Origin: Ligula intestinalis
Taxonomy: Eukaryota > Platyhelminthes > Cestoda > Diphyllobothriidea > Diphyllobothriidae
Assembly: GCA_036362985.1 (NCBI GenBank)
Contig: JAYGXS010000005.1
Coordinates: forward strand, 53,987,331 to 54,051,330
Direction of reading: 5' to 3'
Length of the DNA stretch: 64,000 nt
Position numbers and translations under genes: made by a program. Numbering within the stretch: the stretch's first letter is position 1; each line of letters opens with the position of its first letter. The notes beneath the pieces are model-generated. The model was not told where the DNA came from, searched no databases, and saw only the letters and a program-made list of their open reading frames with translations. Positions 25,151 to 36,464 of this stretch are shown piece after piece.

Positions 25151-25585
25151 TAGCAGTTCAATTAAGGTCCCTTAACAGTTTATTTAAACAATCAATTATT
25201 TAGGGACGATAATTAAAATGGTCTGATGGTTCCCAACTAGACATAATCGTCCATTCTATATCAGCTTTTTATAATCTGTGCATCATATTTATGTCTTCTC
25301 TACATGTTATAAAGACGATATGGATATTATATCGAGATTATATAGATATTATATGGCAATGATATAGAATTGATATGGGGTGGACGATTGTGTCCAGTTG
25401 GGAACTATCGGTCCATTTTAATTGGGTTATTTTGTTATTTAAATGATGATTATTAACACATTATACCTTTTACATTTTTTGCTCCCTTTATGTCCCACCC
25501 ATTTAACCTATAATACCAGCTGTCCGGTATCACAGAAAGATGGGGTTTTCGCATGCTGTTTTATGACCTAAATTGAACTGTTACC
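25151..25585. mobile_element. FB foldback element, full copy
   Basis: Outer arms are GCAGTTCAATTAAGGTCC (left) and GACCTAAATTGAACTGTT (right, inverted). Inner arms are GATAATTAAAATGGTCTGAT at 25208 and the inverse of GGTCCATTTTAATT at 25411-25425, with TCCCAACT/AGTTGGGA and ATCGTCCA/TGGACGAT also mirrored. The centre is made of TATAGA-type palindromic words. No coding capacity, so it is a non-autonomous foldback or MITE-like element. At least five relatives occur in this window. Confidence 0.8.
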
Positions 25586-25589
25586 CGCA

Positions 25590-26725
25590 AGTCAAACTTT
25601 CCAAAAACGAAAAACTGGAGACTTTTCGCTCCCCGGGTATTTTGGGTTCATAAACAGGACGAATCCTTCATCGAACTGTTTTCCACAGTCGAACCTTGAA
25701 GTCATTGTTATTATTTCTTTAGCATGTTATGAAGGAACACAAAGGCACATAGCTACTGCTTCTAATTACAGCAACCAAAAAAGCACGAACGTATAATTCG
25801 CGATGGTTTGTGAAGCCAAAACAAACAAAGATAAACAAAAAATTCCAATTTTGGAGAAATTATGGAAGAGCAAAACCCGAACTTAAGAAATAAATGAATA
25901 TCCCGGTTTCAAATGACCTTCGGAGGGAAGCGCTATCACGCACCCAGGGGTCAGTTGAACTCAAGTCAACGGATCACATGTCGTTTACGCGATATTTGTG
26001 CGGATTGATGAACTTCGTAAGTGGATAAATAAACAGTAGCTATATTAGACGATAAAATAGTAGAACTTAACCGATTTGGTGCAGAAATTACAGGTGAATG
26101 TGCTGCTACAACCTTTAAAAATCAAAACTCTAACTTTGGCGCGTGGACTGGACCGTGTGGTCGCGTTACAGCGGTCGAAAATTTAGGTCCTGATAGACTA
26201 CAAATCTTATTTGGAACGTTGGAAAATTTACCAATGACAAAACACTCAGGCCGACGCGGAATAATGGAGGATAAAAATCCTCACAACCAGAAAAGGTATT
26301 GCCCCATCAAGAATTCAATTGCAGACCTCTCTCACTGGATTTTCTATGAACTGAGTTTCGTCTGATACGGCTGCCAGCTCTGCAAATTACTTAACACGTG
26401 ACAGGAACCTATTTTTCTAGTTGAGTGGATTTTCTGCATGGCAGGTGTGATTACCATTGCGTCAAACTTATAAATAATTTTTAGTTTAAGCTTCGGTTGA
26501 GGAATGTGTGAGTCACTTAGCCAGGCAAGGTACCCCTCGGAAGAGATCGAACTGCTACTGCCTCAAGTTCACATTGGGTACGGTACGGGTTGACTAACGA
26601 AGCGCAAAAATTTTTGAGCCTCAGCACAGATGTAAGGTGTAATCTAAGAAGTGCGATTTTTTCTTTGATCCACATCCGTTTCTTGAAAACAAGTACAGTA
26701 CTACAACAATTGGACGCATTCCGCT
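25590..26725. other. Intron sequence without recognised features
   Basis: No exon, RNA gene or matched repeat recognised between two FB pieces. Confidence 0.4.
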
Positions 26726-26729
26726 TCCT

Positions 26730-26832
26730 GATATACCCCACCCATTTAACCTATAATACCAGCTGTCTGATATTGCAGAATGATGGAGTTTTCGCATGCT
26801 GTTTGTTGACCTAAATTGAACTGTTACCGGTA
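26730..26832. repeat. FB element, right-end fragment
   Basis: CCCACCCATTTAACCTATAA, TACCAGCTGTC, TTTTCGCATGCTGTT and GACCTAAATTGAACTGTTAC match 25496-25587 almost base for base. The remainder of the element is absent. Confidence 0.8.
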
Positions 26833-27063
26833 AAATGTTAAAGAATACCAAGACTTTCATTGGCCCTTAGATGTCCTCTCTGTTTCATAAGGCGGGAGAC
26901 TATGGAAACCTTTTTATTACACGCGGTTTTGCGCTAAATTCCCGGAAGGTTAATTTCGAGCCTAGGGTTAGAATTAATGTTAAGCTAATAAGTTTTCCTG
27001 TAATGGAAGCTAGTATAAGGGCTTGGATTTTAGCTAGTTCAATTGATCGAATTGTGAGACATT

Positions 27064-27260
27064 TGCGACCTTGGTAGGATTCGAAACCATATAGCAGGGA
27101 AACCTTCTGTAAAAAAGACGCTCTACCATTAAACTATAAAGGCCCGTCGAAGCTTTGAACGTAATTGCCCTCTGGATAGATTTACCTGCCAAATTTAATG
27201 CACGTTTCGAATCCACCATTCAGGACACATCAAGCTGACTGCCCGGGCAAGCATTTATCT
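27064..27260 (-). repeat. SINE-A tRNA-related repeat
   Basis: Minus strand contains TAGTTTAATGGTAGAG (A-box-like), TTTCCCTGCT and GGTTTCGAATCCTACC (B-box-like), in the order of the SINE-A consensus at 48070. The anticodon region is too altered and the acceptor stem too poorly paired for a working tRNA. Confidence 0.6.
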
Positions 27261-27376
27261 GGAATCCATCAGAGTAACTACAAGGCTCACTTTATTAGCA
27301 GAAGTGTTTGGGAGATTTGAATCATTTTATTGACCCGACTGTTCAAGTTTGCAACAGTCAGAATTCCGTGATTAGA

Positions 27377-27592
27377 ATCATAGATCATATGATGCTCACC
27401 AGAATGAGTTTGTCTGTTCGCTGACGTTTCGGAGAAAACTCGATCAGCTCATGGCCAATATGTACAGCTACAGCTTTAAGTTGCTGATCGATAAAGTCAA
27501 TTAATGCTTTGACACAGGATAGCCGGCCCGGCTGTCGGAAACGTCAGTGAACATACAAAATCATTCCGGTGAGTATACAATATAATCTATGA
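27377..27592. mobile_element. Short inverted-repeat element with hammerhead-like ends
   Basis: The left arm (ATCATAGATCATATG, GCTCACCAGAATGA, TTCGCTGACGTTTC) is mirrored by the right arm at 27536-27592 (GAAACGTCAGTGAACATAC, TCATTCCGGTGAG, TATAATCTATGA), about 57 bases each. Both arms contain GAAACGTCAG preceded at variable distance by CTGATCGA, reminiscent of minimal hammerheads in PLE terminal repeats. No coding capacity. It could be an inverted pair of PLE terminal pieces. Confidence 0.6.
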
Positions 27593-27594
27593 CC

Positions 27595-27770
27595 CAATTG
27601 TGAAAAGTTCGCGGCCTCGACCCAAGTGTAATTCAATTCAAAGTTTCGACGTAGCTTCGTAGCTCAGTGTCTGTTGTACAAAAGCTTTCCCTGCTGTTTG
27701 GTTCGAATCCCATCGAGGCCAAGAATGTTTCACTAGTGGGTCAATTGCATTATTTAAGTCTGCCAAACCC
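27595..27770 (+). repeat. SINE-A tRNA-related repeat
   Basis: CGACCCAAGTGTAATTCAAT leads into a tRNA-like head 27651-27720 (TCGTAGCTCAGTGTC, TTCCCTGCTG, GGTTCGAATCCCATCG), then a tail with GGGTCAATTG. It shares arrangement with the copies at 28540, 32265 and 47880. Confidence 0.7.
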
Positions 27771-28054
27771 TATTATTATGGGCGTAGGTAGCCTCAACTG
27801 AATAAGTGCAAGGCCACCTGTACGATTGAGAGCACCTGTTTCCCGTGTCGTGCCTGTACTTCATGCTGAGCAAGCAGGAAACTACGACAGCGGTAGGTTA
27901 TATAACCCGTCTTTAGCTACCACGAATCCCAGGAGTGGTCTTTGGGTACCAGGGGCCAGGAACGTTCGCACATTCTGGCATCCAATACAAAGAGTCTGAT
28001 TTCGACTGAGTAATCCAGCTCGCATACTATTTGCCCGCACCACTTCGCAGTCCG

Positions 28055-28225
28055 TCAGGTCATGAAAGTAGTTCTTGCACCTTGGGTATTCGGTGTCCGG
28101 CGCTGGCGAAGAGAATGGGTCGAACTGTCTGGGTCTGCGGCCATGAATCGTCGCGCGTGACGAAGCACCATGCGGTACATGATTGAGGCCAGCTAGATCA
28201 GTCATGATCGCAGACGTAACAAGTT
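28055..28225 (+). pseudogene. RTE-like C-terminal fragment
   Basis: The + strand reads FGVRRWREEWVELSGSAAMN, close to FGLRRWRRDWVELSRSAATN of the 19.3 kb RTE-like copy. A stop falls where that copy has a coding residue, and the fragment ends in the same CATGATCGCAGACGTAACAA block. The adjacent minus strand (27890-28010) reads IGCQNVRTFLAPGTQ, which resembles the start of a non-LTR endonuclease, but that is weak. Confidence 0.65.
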
Positions 28226-28539
28226 CAAGTAAATTGCAAGACTGGGCCTCATTATCGACAAGTAGCGAATAAGTTTAATAGGTTTTCAACACGTTTATGC
28301 CTCTGGACGTATACATAGCTACGTCATTGAACGTGAATATAAACGGTTAACAAAACTCAACTGTCACTTGATAAAATGATTGGATAAAAGTCTCAGTAAA
28401 ACCTCGTGCCTTTTGTTATGGTTATGTAGCAAACACACAGAGGGTTACTCCCCATAGCTAAGAACTAATAGACCAACCCGTGTCTTCTTAAACAGACCCA
28501 GTTGTTACTTATGCATTTTAAATTCAGGGGCCTAATTAA

Positions 28540-28860
28540 CCCATCCTTACATTTACTGAAGAGGTAAGATGCTCCTAATAATTAAGAGATACTAGTAGTC
28601 ATTATAGTGGATTATAGATGATTGCTTAGGAAATCCTGCCTGGGCAATCAGCTAACTTTATCCGTATTGGTGGATTCCATACTTGCAGTAGGCTGGGCGG
28701 GTAAATTGACCCAAGTGTGATGTAATTCATGGCTTTTGGCGTACCTTCGTCGTTCAAGTGGTAGTGTGTTGGCTACGCAAAAGCCTTCCCTGCTGTGGTG
28801 GTTCGACTCTCACCGAAGCCGCGAATTTTTCACAATTTTGTCAACTGAAAATGATATCTG
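28540..28860 (+). repeat. SINE-A tRNA-related repeat, long copy
   Basis: The body word ATGATTGCTTAGGAAAT, then GGTGGATTCCATAC and GACCCAAGTGTGATG, lead to a tRNA-like head at 28741-28820 (AGTGGTAGTGTGTTGG, GGTTCGACTCTCACC) and a tail CACAATTTTGTCAACTGAA. The ordered body matches 47930-48215. Confidence 0.75.
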
Positions 28861-29579
28861 TCAGGCCAGCACGATTGTGGTGGGATTATAATAATCCTAT
28901 CTCATATTTCGGCTGTATCAGATGGTACGCATAAATGGTTTGCGTTGTAATTTTTTTTCATAACGAAGCAGGTTTGTGCGCGATATTCACCGATCTTCTT
29001 CTCTTTTTCTCTACACAAAGTTTCTTAATGGCAGGGCGGAGTAAAGACTAGACCATAATGAGGCTACAATTGTAAGACGCTTTGTCGATTTACACAATTC
29101 TGGGGTACCTAAAGGGGGCTTAGATAACCTACAGTTGCCATAGCTACGTCCTTGTGCAGCAAGAAACACGGGCTCGACAAGGGAAGTGAGTGTTCCCTCT
29201 TTCGGTCTAAAATTACCTCATTTGGCGTTATTTTTTGTATATGTTTTAACCAATTTTTATTTCTTTGTTTTTGGAAACCTTACGAAGCACATAGAAAGTG
29301 GTTTACAATCCTCGATCGCTACACCGATGTGTCTTTTTTCGAAATTATGGGAGTCTGTAATTCTACAGGCATAGCTGAGCAGTTACTTTAGCGTACTGCT
29401 CATATCGTCGTTCATCGTTAAAACAGAACTCGTGGGAATGGGCCGTTTGTCACATCGGCTCTCACGAAACTGTGCGTCATCTATTTTTGGTGATCGACGA
29501 GCAAGTCACGTACGTGGCGCGTGGTTGACAATGGCGTGTCCTGCTCACATTCTGTTTGGGTGCATATTTCTTGCCAATA

Positions 29580-30360
29580 GACGTGGATATGCGAACTTCA
29601 GGAAGCAGTTTAGAAGAAGAAGAAGAAGAAGAAGAAAAGGCGATCACTGGAACAAGAGTTTTATTTTCCTGACGTTTCGGATTCCGTCGGGCATCCATAA
29701 TCATAGGTTATGGTAGGATAATCGGAGCCATGCGCAGATAGGGGTGAAGCATGCAGAGATTGCATGGTATTTCTAGATCGTAGCGGTCATCCGCCTGCTT
29801 ACTATAATTATCTATTCCTGTAGCCACCGCTTGGGTCTGAATTGGTGCGGTGATGACTTGAAACTTCGCGTTCGACTCATTAGTTGCCGCGATTTCCTTG
29901 TCCATGTCGGATGCGGGCATGGTAATTGCGCGACAATTATGCCCACTCTCGTCAGCGTTGTTGCTAGGCCCGGCCCTTCCCACTTCACTGATTCTCTTGG
30001 TTAGGAAATTTCTCAGTACGCAGTACGTCGCGCTTTTTATATGGACTGAGAACCATGACTCAAGCAGCTCGCGGCCCACGCTGTTTTCACCTGTTGTGAG
30101 GACTTAGACCTCGTCAAACTAGAAAATATGGCTGGGGCCCGTCGAGTGAGCTGCAACCTGGGAGTTGGCGTCTCTCATCGTTACCACCGCAGCATACTCA
30201 GCCACTCGCGTCCAGAGTTCTCTTCCGGTTTCTCCGACGTAGTTGCTTTGTCGACAACTGCACCAGATCCGGTTTACGACTCCAGCCGTTTCCTGCCGTG
30301 GCATTGGGTCTTTAGGTCTCAGGACCCGGCGCCTGATGGTTGCTTCTGGCCTGTGCACAA
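29580..30360 (-). mobile_element. P2 Penelope-like element with GIY-YIG endonuclease
   Basis: Minus strand GIY-YIG start: ETAGVVNRIWCSCRQSNYVG, then ETGRELWTRVAEYAA, ANSQVAAHSTGPSHIF. After a frame change comes ELLESWFSVH, a tail with SGHNCRAI, a hammerhead-like hairpin at 29668-29710, a GAA/TTC run at 29611-29638 and the end block near 29580. GIY-YIG nucleases nick the target DNA that PLEs use as primer site. Reverse transcriptase is absent, so the copy is 5'-truncated. The usual Tyr of VVYRI is Asn here (VVNRI), as in the 37.7 kb copy, so that change is family-wide. Confidence 0.85.
29668..29710 (-). ncRNA. Hammerhead-like motif with altered core, P2
   Basis: Minus strand: ACCTATGATTAT, hairpin GGATGCC/GGAATCC, GAAACGTC, AGG. 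Same layout and same core change (CCTATGA rather than CTGATGA) as 8394-8432. Confidence 0.5.
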
Positions 30361-30389
30361 CTCCAACTCCAAGTGGGGTGAGTAGACGG

Positions 30390-31700
30390 CTGAAATTGCC
30401 CCATCATACTAGCCAGACCGGCCGGCTATACGCTAAATAACAGCTTCCTTTGATTGGACGTTTGAATTGTTCTTTTGGAATGGGATCTAAGATGTCTTTG
30501 GCCTCCAAGACAACATTGGAAGGCGGAGATTGTACTCTTTGTAAATAATGCCTGCCTGCGTGTTTAGCACAAGCGCCTTCACTTCGCACGAACCAGATAC
30601 GTAGATTGCTATCAGTGTACGGGGGTAGTTTGCCAAGAAATTGACATTTAAGGTGTCAGAATCGCTGAGTGCTTTTCACTCATGATACACTCACATTTGC
30701 GTGTATGTAGTGAAACCGAGTGTCACAAGCTATGTACTGGAGGTAGTAGCCTATACTAAGAGGTATGCTGAAAATTCGTGAGGGCTATTGCATTCGAAAT
30801 GCGAAAGAGGGCAGAAAAAAGGGAGATAATCACCACTCAAAAATGCTTATCTACATGGACCTCTAAAGTGGAAATGAAAAAAAGAGCGGTCCGCAATGCA
30901 GATGCATATGTGCCAAACGCCCAAGCGGAAATCAGGGTGACGATTAAGTTTCATATAAATTTGAAAGCAGGCAGGTTGTGGAGGCTACAGCCGATAACTA
31001 TGGACCAACATGAAGCGCAATTAGCGCCCACATCGGATTACTCAGACTGACCCCGGACCAGCGGAAATTACAGTTGCCAATTATCCACTATGCAACTGCG
31101 ACTGCTAACCATGCCCACCATGGCGTGACTCAAATTGCAGCTACCAATTAGTGCCCATAATAAACGAATATATAACTTTACGAACACTTTCAAAAATTGA
31201 TGGTGTTTTTGCAAGTTTTTTTTCAAGTCTGACGGCGATCTGGGGATCCAGTGTCGAAAACGTACTCAATACATTTTCCAATTTTCCCATAGGACGCCTT
31301 TCCTTGAAATGACGATTACGTTTTAGGCCATATTTTGAGTTAGTAGTCACTAACGGGGTTAGTGTTTAGGGTAGGGGTAGTTTTAAGATTAGGAATATGG
31401 TTTAGATTTATGTTAGGTCTTTTGTTAAGGTTCGGACGCGGTGATATTTATCCCACCTGGAATTATGTGCAGGGCGCCTTTATGAATTAAGCGGGGTGGT
31501 TCTTTTCCCTTGCGCAGCTTATGGAGCCATCTAATGCATCGTGGCCAAGCTAAGGCTCCCTTTAGCATCAAGTTAAAGTCCTCTGAATAGGGCCGCAAAG
31601 TCCCAGGCATGGCGACGAAATAGTAATTATTGTTCTACTAAATTCGCACTAAAACGATGTCTTGGAAGAAGTAAATCCTATCCGCTTTTGTAGTCATCTA
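30390..31700. other. Intron sequence without recognised features
   Basis: Contains an open frame at 30778-31050 (+) rich in Lys, Arg and Glu, but with no domain and no convincing splice sites. Nothing else recognised. Confidence 0.4.
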
Positions 31701-31704
31701 AAAG

Positions 31705-31880
31705 GGTTCTAAAGAAACAGATGCGATCACTGGAACAAGGACTTTATTTTCATGACGTTTCGGATTGCGTCGGGAATCCTTAGTCATAGGTAATGTTAAA
31801 CAGGTCCGAGACATGCGCAGATAAGGATTCTGTAAATGCGGTCTATTTTGTAGGCCATCCACAGTAAGTGGCGGAGATGA
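31705..31880 (-). repeat. P2 element 3' tail fragment
   Basis: Minus strand holds CCTATGACTAAGGATTCCCG, GCAATCCGAAACGTCATG and CTTGTTCCAGTGATCGC, matching the P2 3' region. Only the 3' untranslated part remains, with the hammerhead-like motif at 31753-31791 carrying the family core change. Confidence 0.7.
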
Positions 31881-32264
31881 CATAGATTTAAACGTTGCTA
31901 TGTTGTTGTTGCTGTTTTATCGGAATACGAGTGCAGACAAATTCAGTTGTGCAGTGACAGGTGAACACAGGAACTGGAAAACTAACTTCAGTTGACTCAA
32001 TTGTGAAAATTCGGGGGTTCCTTTGGGTTTTAATACCATGACAGCTAAGGCAAGGCTTGAAGACGTCCAACACCCGAACCAGCTGACCTACGAGGCCCCA
32101 TCAGTAGCTTGAGTTTATTTACACTTGGGTCAAGTTACCCGTCCAGTCTACTTCAGCGCATGAAATCAACCAGACCGGATGCAGTAAGATGACAAACGAA
32201 AGCGCTCTCATAGGCGACCCACGTAGTCAATAGGATTTTATGGAAAATATCATCATTCACTTAT

Positions 32265-32570
32265 TTGGATTTGACCCAATTGTGAAAAAAACTTGAGGCG
32301 TTCGGCGGGGTTTGAACCGGCATAGTTCCGTATTGGTGGATTCCATACGAGTGGTAAAGTTGGGCTGGTAATATCAACCCAAGTGTGATTAACTTCATGG
32401 CGCGAGGTGGGGCGTTTGTAGCTCATGTGGTTAGAGCGTTGGCTTCCGGTAAAGGCCTTATCTACTACGTGGGTTCAAATCCCGCCGAATGCAGCGAGTT
32501 TTTTTCACAATTGAGTCAACTCAAATTAAGTAAATCTGCCAAACCTAATTCTTCACTTATGCCTGTTCGT
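32265..32570 (+). repeat. SINE-A repeat with an opposed tRNA-like scrap
   Basis: A tRNA-like head lies at 32410-32492: TTTGTAGCTCATGTGGTTAG, then GTGGGTTCAAATCCCGCC; stem ends GCGTTT and GAATGC can pair with wobbles. Flanks ATCAACCCAAGTGTGATTAA and TTCACAATTGAGTCAACTC are those of SINE-A. At 32295-32330 a reversed B-box (GGGGTTTGAACCGGC) lies in the opposite orientation. The head is the best-preserved tRNA fold in the window, but the anticodon loop is not standard. Confidence 0.65.
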
Positions 32571-32625
32571 TTAACTACTTAATAGTGGTAATGTAGACAC
32601 GTAAAACTGGGGCAAATACGCGTAC

Positions 32626-32700
32626 ATCGATATGTTAGAGGACAAACTCCTCCGTTCATAGTGCCATTGGAGCTCTCACTCGAGCCTACACCGTGAGGCA
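32626..32700 (+). repeat. Single arm of the 48.7 kb inverted-repeat element
   Basis: ATGTTAGAGGACAAACTCCT, ATAGTGCC and TTGGAGCTCTCACT match the left arm at 48710-48760. Only one arm is present. Confidence 0.65.
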
Positions 32701-32705
32701 ACTAA

Positions 32706-32870
32706 GAGTTTAATTTAAGTCACCAAATAGCTTATTTTAATGATCGGGTGTTTGCGTGCAATAATTAACATTGTCCAGCAGTCCCAGTTGGACACAGTCA
32801 TCGACTCTATATCATACACATACAGTATGTCTACGAATTTGTGCTGCCGCTGCTGCTGCTGCTGCTGAAA
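32706..32870. repeat. FB element left part and CTG run
   Basis: GAGTTTAATTTAAGTCACC, TTGTCCAGCAGTCCCAGTTG and ATCGACTCTATATCA follow the order of FB left halves. A CTG/GCTG trinucleotide run lies at 32842-32868. The right half of the element is missing. Confidence 0.6.
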
Positions 32871-33474
32871 CAAAGGCTCACGCAAGTCCCCTCTCACCAA
32901 AAAGCTGGAAGGATAACCCGTCTGTGCCTACTCCTTATTAGATTCTCCTTAGCTTGTTACAACCCCCGGTAATAGGCTGTGAGGGCACAAAACGGTTGAG
33001 TTTATAGTAGCGGCCAAATTGCGTTTGTTGGGCGTCGCAGGCTAATTACGTGTCATCTGGTGAGCCGTCCGTCCGTTCTCTCTTACTTTTCATTTTCTAA
33101 ATTAGGCCTGTCTGTCGGCCTTCTCCCCTGCAACCCAGCGCGCCCGCGCTTCCCCTGCTCGGAAGGCGCAAGAGAGGGGCGTTTTGTAGTAATATTGCTA
33201 GAGTGAACTAACAATCGTTTCCAATAGATACGATTTGAAAACAATAAGGATATTCACTCTTCGACTAGAGCTGCTTTCACAGTCCGAGCGGTGCTTTTTT
33301 AAATCAGCTAGGCGAACAAAATATTGCTTTCAGACAAATCTAGTGCTTTTTAACTGCTGGCTTTTAGAATCACTACAGCGCTTGTTGTCAAATAGCGCAT
33401 GCTACGTAGGAGATGTTGTAACCATTTTCCAAAGTTCTGCAAATATTCCCATTCTTAAGTTGAGAATTCAAGAT

Positions 33475-33512
33475 CGGCAAACATATGTTTTCAGCAAATC
33501 ATCGTCAGGCCA
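33475..33512 (-). ncRNA. Hammerhead ribozyme motif, tandem copy 2 (P1)
   Basis: Minus strand: stem I GGC, core CTGACGA, helix II region, GAAA, stem III AACA/TGTT with a short loop, cleavage nucleotide T, then GCC closing stem I. All conserved core positions are present. Helix II is poorly paired. Confidence 0.7.
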
Positions 33513-33591
33513 CAACATTTGCAGGGAAATTAAAACTATACAGATGGTCTTAAATTTGCGAAAATTCACATTGAAAAATTCCGAAGATGAA

Positions 33592-33634
33592 TTGGCGAAC
33601 ATACGTTTGTTTTCGATAATTCTCATCAGGCCTT
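33592..33634 (-). ncRNA. Hammerhead ribozyme, best copy in window (P1)
   Basis: Minus strand: stem I GGC, core CTGATGA, helix II GA/TC with a four-base loop, GAAA, stem III AACA/TGTT around AACGTA, cleavage nucleotide C, then GCC. Every invariant core base of a type I hammerhead is in place and all three helices can form. PLE terminal repeats are a known home for such ribozymes. Predicted cleavage lies after the C at about 33597. Confidence 0.85.
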
Positions 33635-34264
33635 TACATTTATAGGGTAATTAAGTAAATGGACTATGCGGGTTAGTAGAAGGTTAAATAGTGTAGTCTA
33701 ATTGCAATTCATCGTTTTCGCGTCGCCCGCATGGCGAGGTCGGCGTGTAGAGGTTTGTGCGTCCGAGGGGGGGAGGAGGGGTAGGGGGGGGGTAATTGGG
33801 TTAGGTTGTTGGGTTAATCAGAGGGCAGATGCATGGGGGATAATTGCTGCTATTTGCACACAGCGAACGACTGTCACTGGGGCGTGGGGGCAAAGTGCGA
33901 TCGTCACCTGGCGTCAGGGTCGGCCACCGAAGTGAAAGGGCTTCTGTCAGTTTCTTCTGACAACACAGCACCGGATTCTCTAGCCGTATAGCTACTGCTT
34001 CGGCTGTTGCAAGCACCCGTTGGCGTAGGCCCTTGGAAAAGTTGGCTGGTGTCCGGTAGACAACCTGAAAGGCTTTGTTAGTATCGACTCGATGATTCGT
34101 ATCGACAAGATGTGCGAGAATAGAACTCGAGATCGATCTAGTTTCACCTTTACTTAACCAGGCCGGTGTATGCTCACGTACCCTCTTTTCCAGGCGCCTC
34201 GTTGTTCGGCCTATGTATCTTGTAAGTATTTTCCGAAGGTTGAGATGTCACTGCCTAATCACGC

Positions 34265-36195
34265 CCCCCCCAGAAAGAACACGACAAGAAGAGCGCAAAA
34301 GCGCTAGTACAACACATTTAAGGTGAACACCGTGTGTACAGTAATGCCCATCGGACTAATCAGATACTGCTCTGGAGCGAGTAGTGACCTGATTGGTTTG
34401 TGACTCAGCGGCTGGCTTGTCAGATTTTTGGTCTGGCCGCAGCTTCAAATGTTAAATTATTGATTGATTAACTGCCAGTTGCGTTCTCCGCATGTAGGTC
34501 GATCGATAGCCTGCTGTGAGCGCGGCTCGCTGCCTACCTGCCTGCTTGCTTGCCCGTTGACGTCAGCTTTGTCGCCAGCTGATTCGATTAGAGAGCCCTT
34601 ACAGGAGACAAATAGCATGTGTCCGTGCAGGGACAGGCATCAATCAGTGAGATTTCGTTTCCTCGACGAGACGAACAAACACTCAAGTGGAACCCAACGT
34701 ATAGTGACATCCATAATCTGCACTGTATAATTGGGACTAAATTGGGGCTCTTAACTGCCGATAGTTGTCGCGCCTGCTTTGCTAAATCAGTGCTACAGTT
34801 AACTTTTTCGGCTTAACGAAACGGCAGCCAAAGAAAGTTATCGGGCAAACGTAACGCAGGGACCGTAGTTCTATTGCAATTATCGGTAACAGTTCAATTT
34901 AGGTCACCAAATATCAAGCCGAAAACCCAAGCCATAGCCCAAACCATAGCCTCAAAGAAGTGAGGACCACTAGAAGGTATTTAAAATAACCTCCTAATAA
35001 TTTAAATATAGTTTCTTACTCACTACTATTGGATTTATTCTGTTATAACCTTCAGTAACGTATATTTATGATGTAGCTTCCCAGTCCTGCAGAACAATGA
35101 TCTAAGGCTTTTTCTTTTACTTTTATACGGTCGATTTGGATAAAAAAACTGGGGGAAAGTGAACAGTTTTCAAAAGATTCGGACTTGTTTCTTTGTGATA
35201 TTAAAATTCGGCATTTTGGAATCTGAATCTCTCCTCAGTTTTTGGCCCGGTTTAGTTGACGGCGACTTGTTCCACCAAACTTTATTAGGCATTGTTCGAA
35301 TACGACGATTGCAGCCATGTATAGATTTTAAAATTTTGATTATAAGCAGGAGTACAATTTCTATGTATTTTACATTCTTTAGTTTCTTATGTGATACCAG
35401 CAACAGAAGCTTGTATTTCACTTGCCTAATCTGTATCTTTGTCAGAGACTTCATTCAGTACGGAATCTCCACATTGCGATGCAATCGTGCTATATTTATT
35501 GGTCTTGGAGCTTGCTCGGCAGTCCCCTTGGCCTACATCGGTGGATATCGATAGAAAGATAGTGTTCAACTCTTCATTTTTCTTTCTCTTGTTTAAGGCA
35601 ACAATGATGCTCAGACGAAAAAATAGTGGGTGGGTTTTCTGTGATAATTATTCGGTACTTTAATTTGTAAATCGCGCTGACCGTAATTTTAAAAAACGGA
35701 TCTATCGGGCGACCATCTTGATTACCTTTTAGATTTACCTAAATCAATAACAAATAACTTGATTTCTGATTTTGAGAAACGTTTCGGCGATCAGTATCAG
35801 CCGCATTAATTGCATGCACCACACATGGAATGAGCGGATACTTTATGGAACCAATGCCAATACTTCACTGACAATAATTCTAAGCTTGTCCGTACCAGCG
35901 TGAATGCAGTCTACGTGTGCGAATTCCCGTATTAAATTATATATAACCGTCGAAATATTTTACGGGGACAGAGTTTCTTAGTAAATATACATGTTACAAA
36001 ATCCCCACGCTTTTTCATGCTATAATAGTTAAAATTTGATCTCGTAGAAAGTCTGATGGAGACTTGCAGAAGGGTTGTCTTCTGGTGTTGCATTCTGAGT
36101 GACTTAAATCTGCTCGTTGATGAATGTTCGCCCACCGCCAGCGGAACTGGCTAGTCCCGCTCCGGGCCCTGACAGTGGCTGTAGAAGCTAGTAGC
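34265..36195. other. Intron sequence with an FB end
   Basis: At 34886-34925, GGTAACAGTTCAATTTAGGT and CACCAAATA match an FB outer arm. The rest, including a hydrophobic open frame at 35159-35554 (+), shows no domain or splice support. Confidence 0.45.
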
Positions 36196-36204
36196 ATAGG
36201 CAGG

Positions 36205-36345
36205 AAATAGTTAGGACGTAGACTCTGCTAAAAAGGTCGCAAGTTCGAGGCTCGGCTGGTGCATCAGTTCGGTCTGCGTATGACTGGCTGATGATGGCTA
36301 GTAAATCAGAAATGACCATTCTAGTTTCGCTTACCTGCCGGCAAT
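36205..36345 (+). repeat. SINE-B repeat
   Basis: AAAGGTCGCAAGTTCGAGGC, GGTCTGCGTATGACTGGCTG, ATGATGGCTAGTAAATCAGA and AATGACCATTC follow the order of the 60.7 kb SINE-B copy. The A-box half of the head is damaged. Confidence 0.65.
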
Positions 36346-36464
36346 ATTATCTGACTTTAATCCTTTATTAGTAGACTTCAGTAGTAAGCAACTTATAGGG
36401 GACATTTTGAACGCAGTCCGATGTACCAGCATACAGTTTCCGTACGATTAGTTCATCGCTGGGA

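Larger units (their letters stand above)
33440..34260 (-). pseudogene. P1 element: endonuclease tail plus two terminal repeats
   Basis: The minus strand runs from a GIY-YIG remnant near 34240 (RLEKRVREHTPAWLSKG-like) through VDTNHRVDTNKAFQVVYR to ATAEAVAIRLENPVLCCQ (33990-33940) and PTLTPGDDRTLPP. It then enters a terminal region with two hammerheads 116 bases apart. Most of the reverse transcriptase is absent. Residue strings match the 41 kb copy closely, so this is a relatively recent 5'-truncated insertion. Confidence 0.8.

Noticed and set aside
30778..31050. Lys/Arg/Glu-rich open frame as a small gene
   Set aside because: No domain, no splice or start context, and no repeat or homologue recognised.
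35159..35554. Hydrophobic 131-residue open frame as a membrane protein
   Set aside because: AT-rich sequence translated in a T-rich frame gives such runs by chance; no flanking splice sites or signal of conservation.
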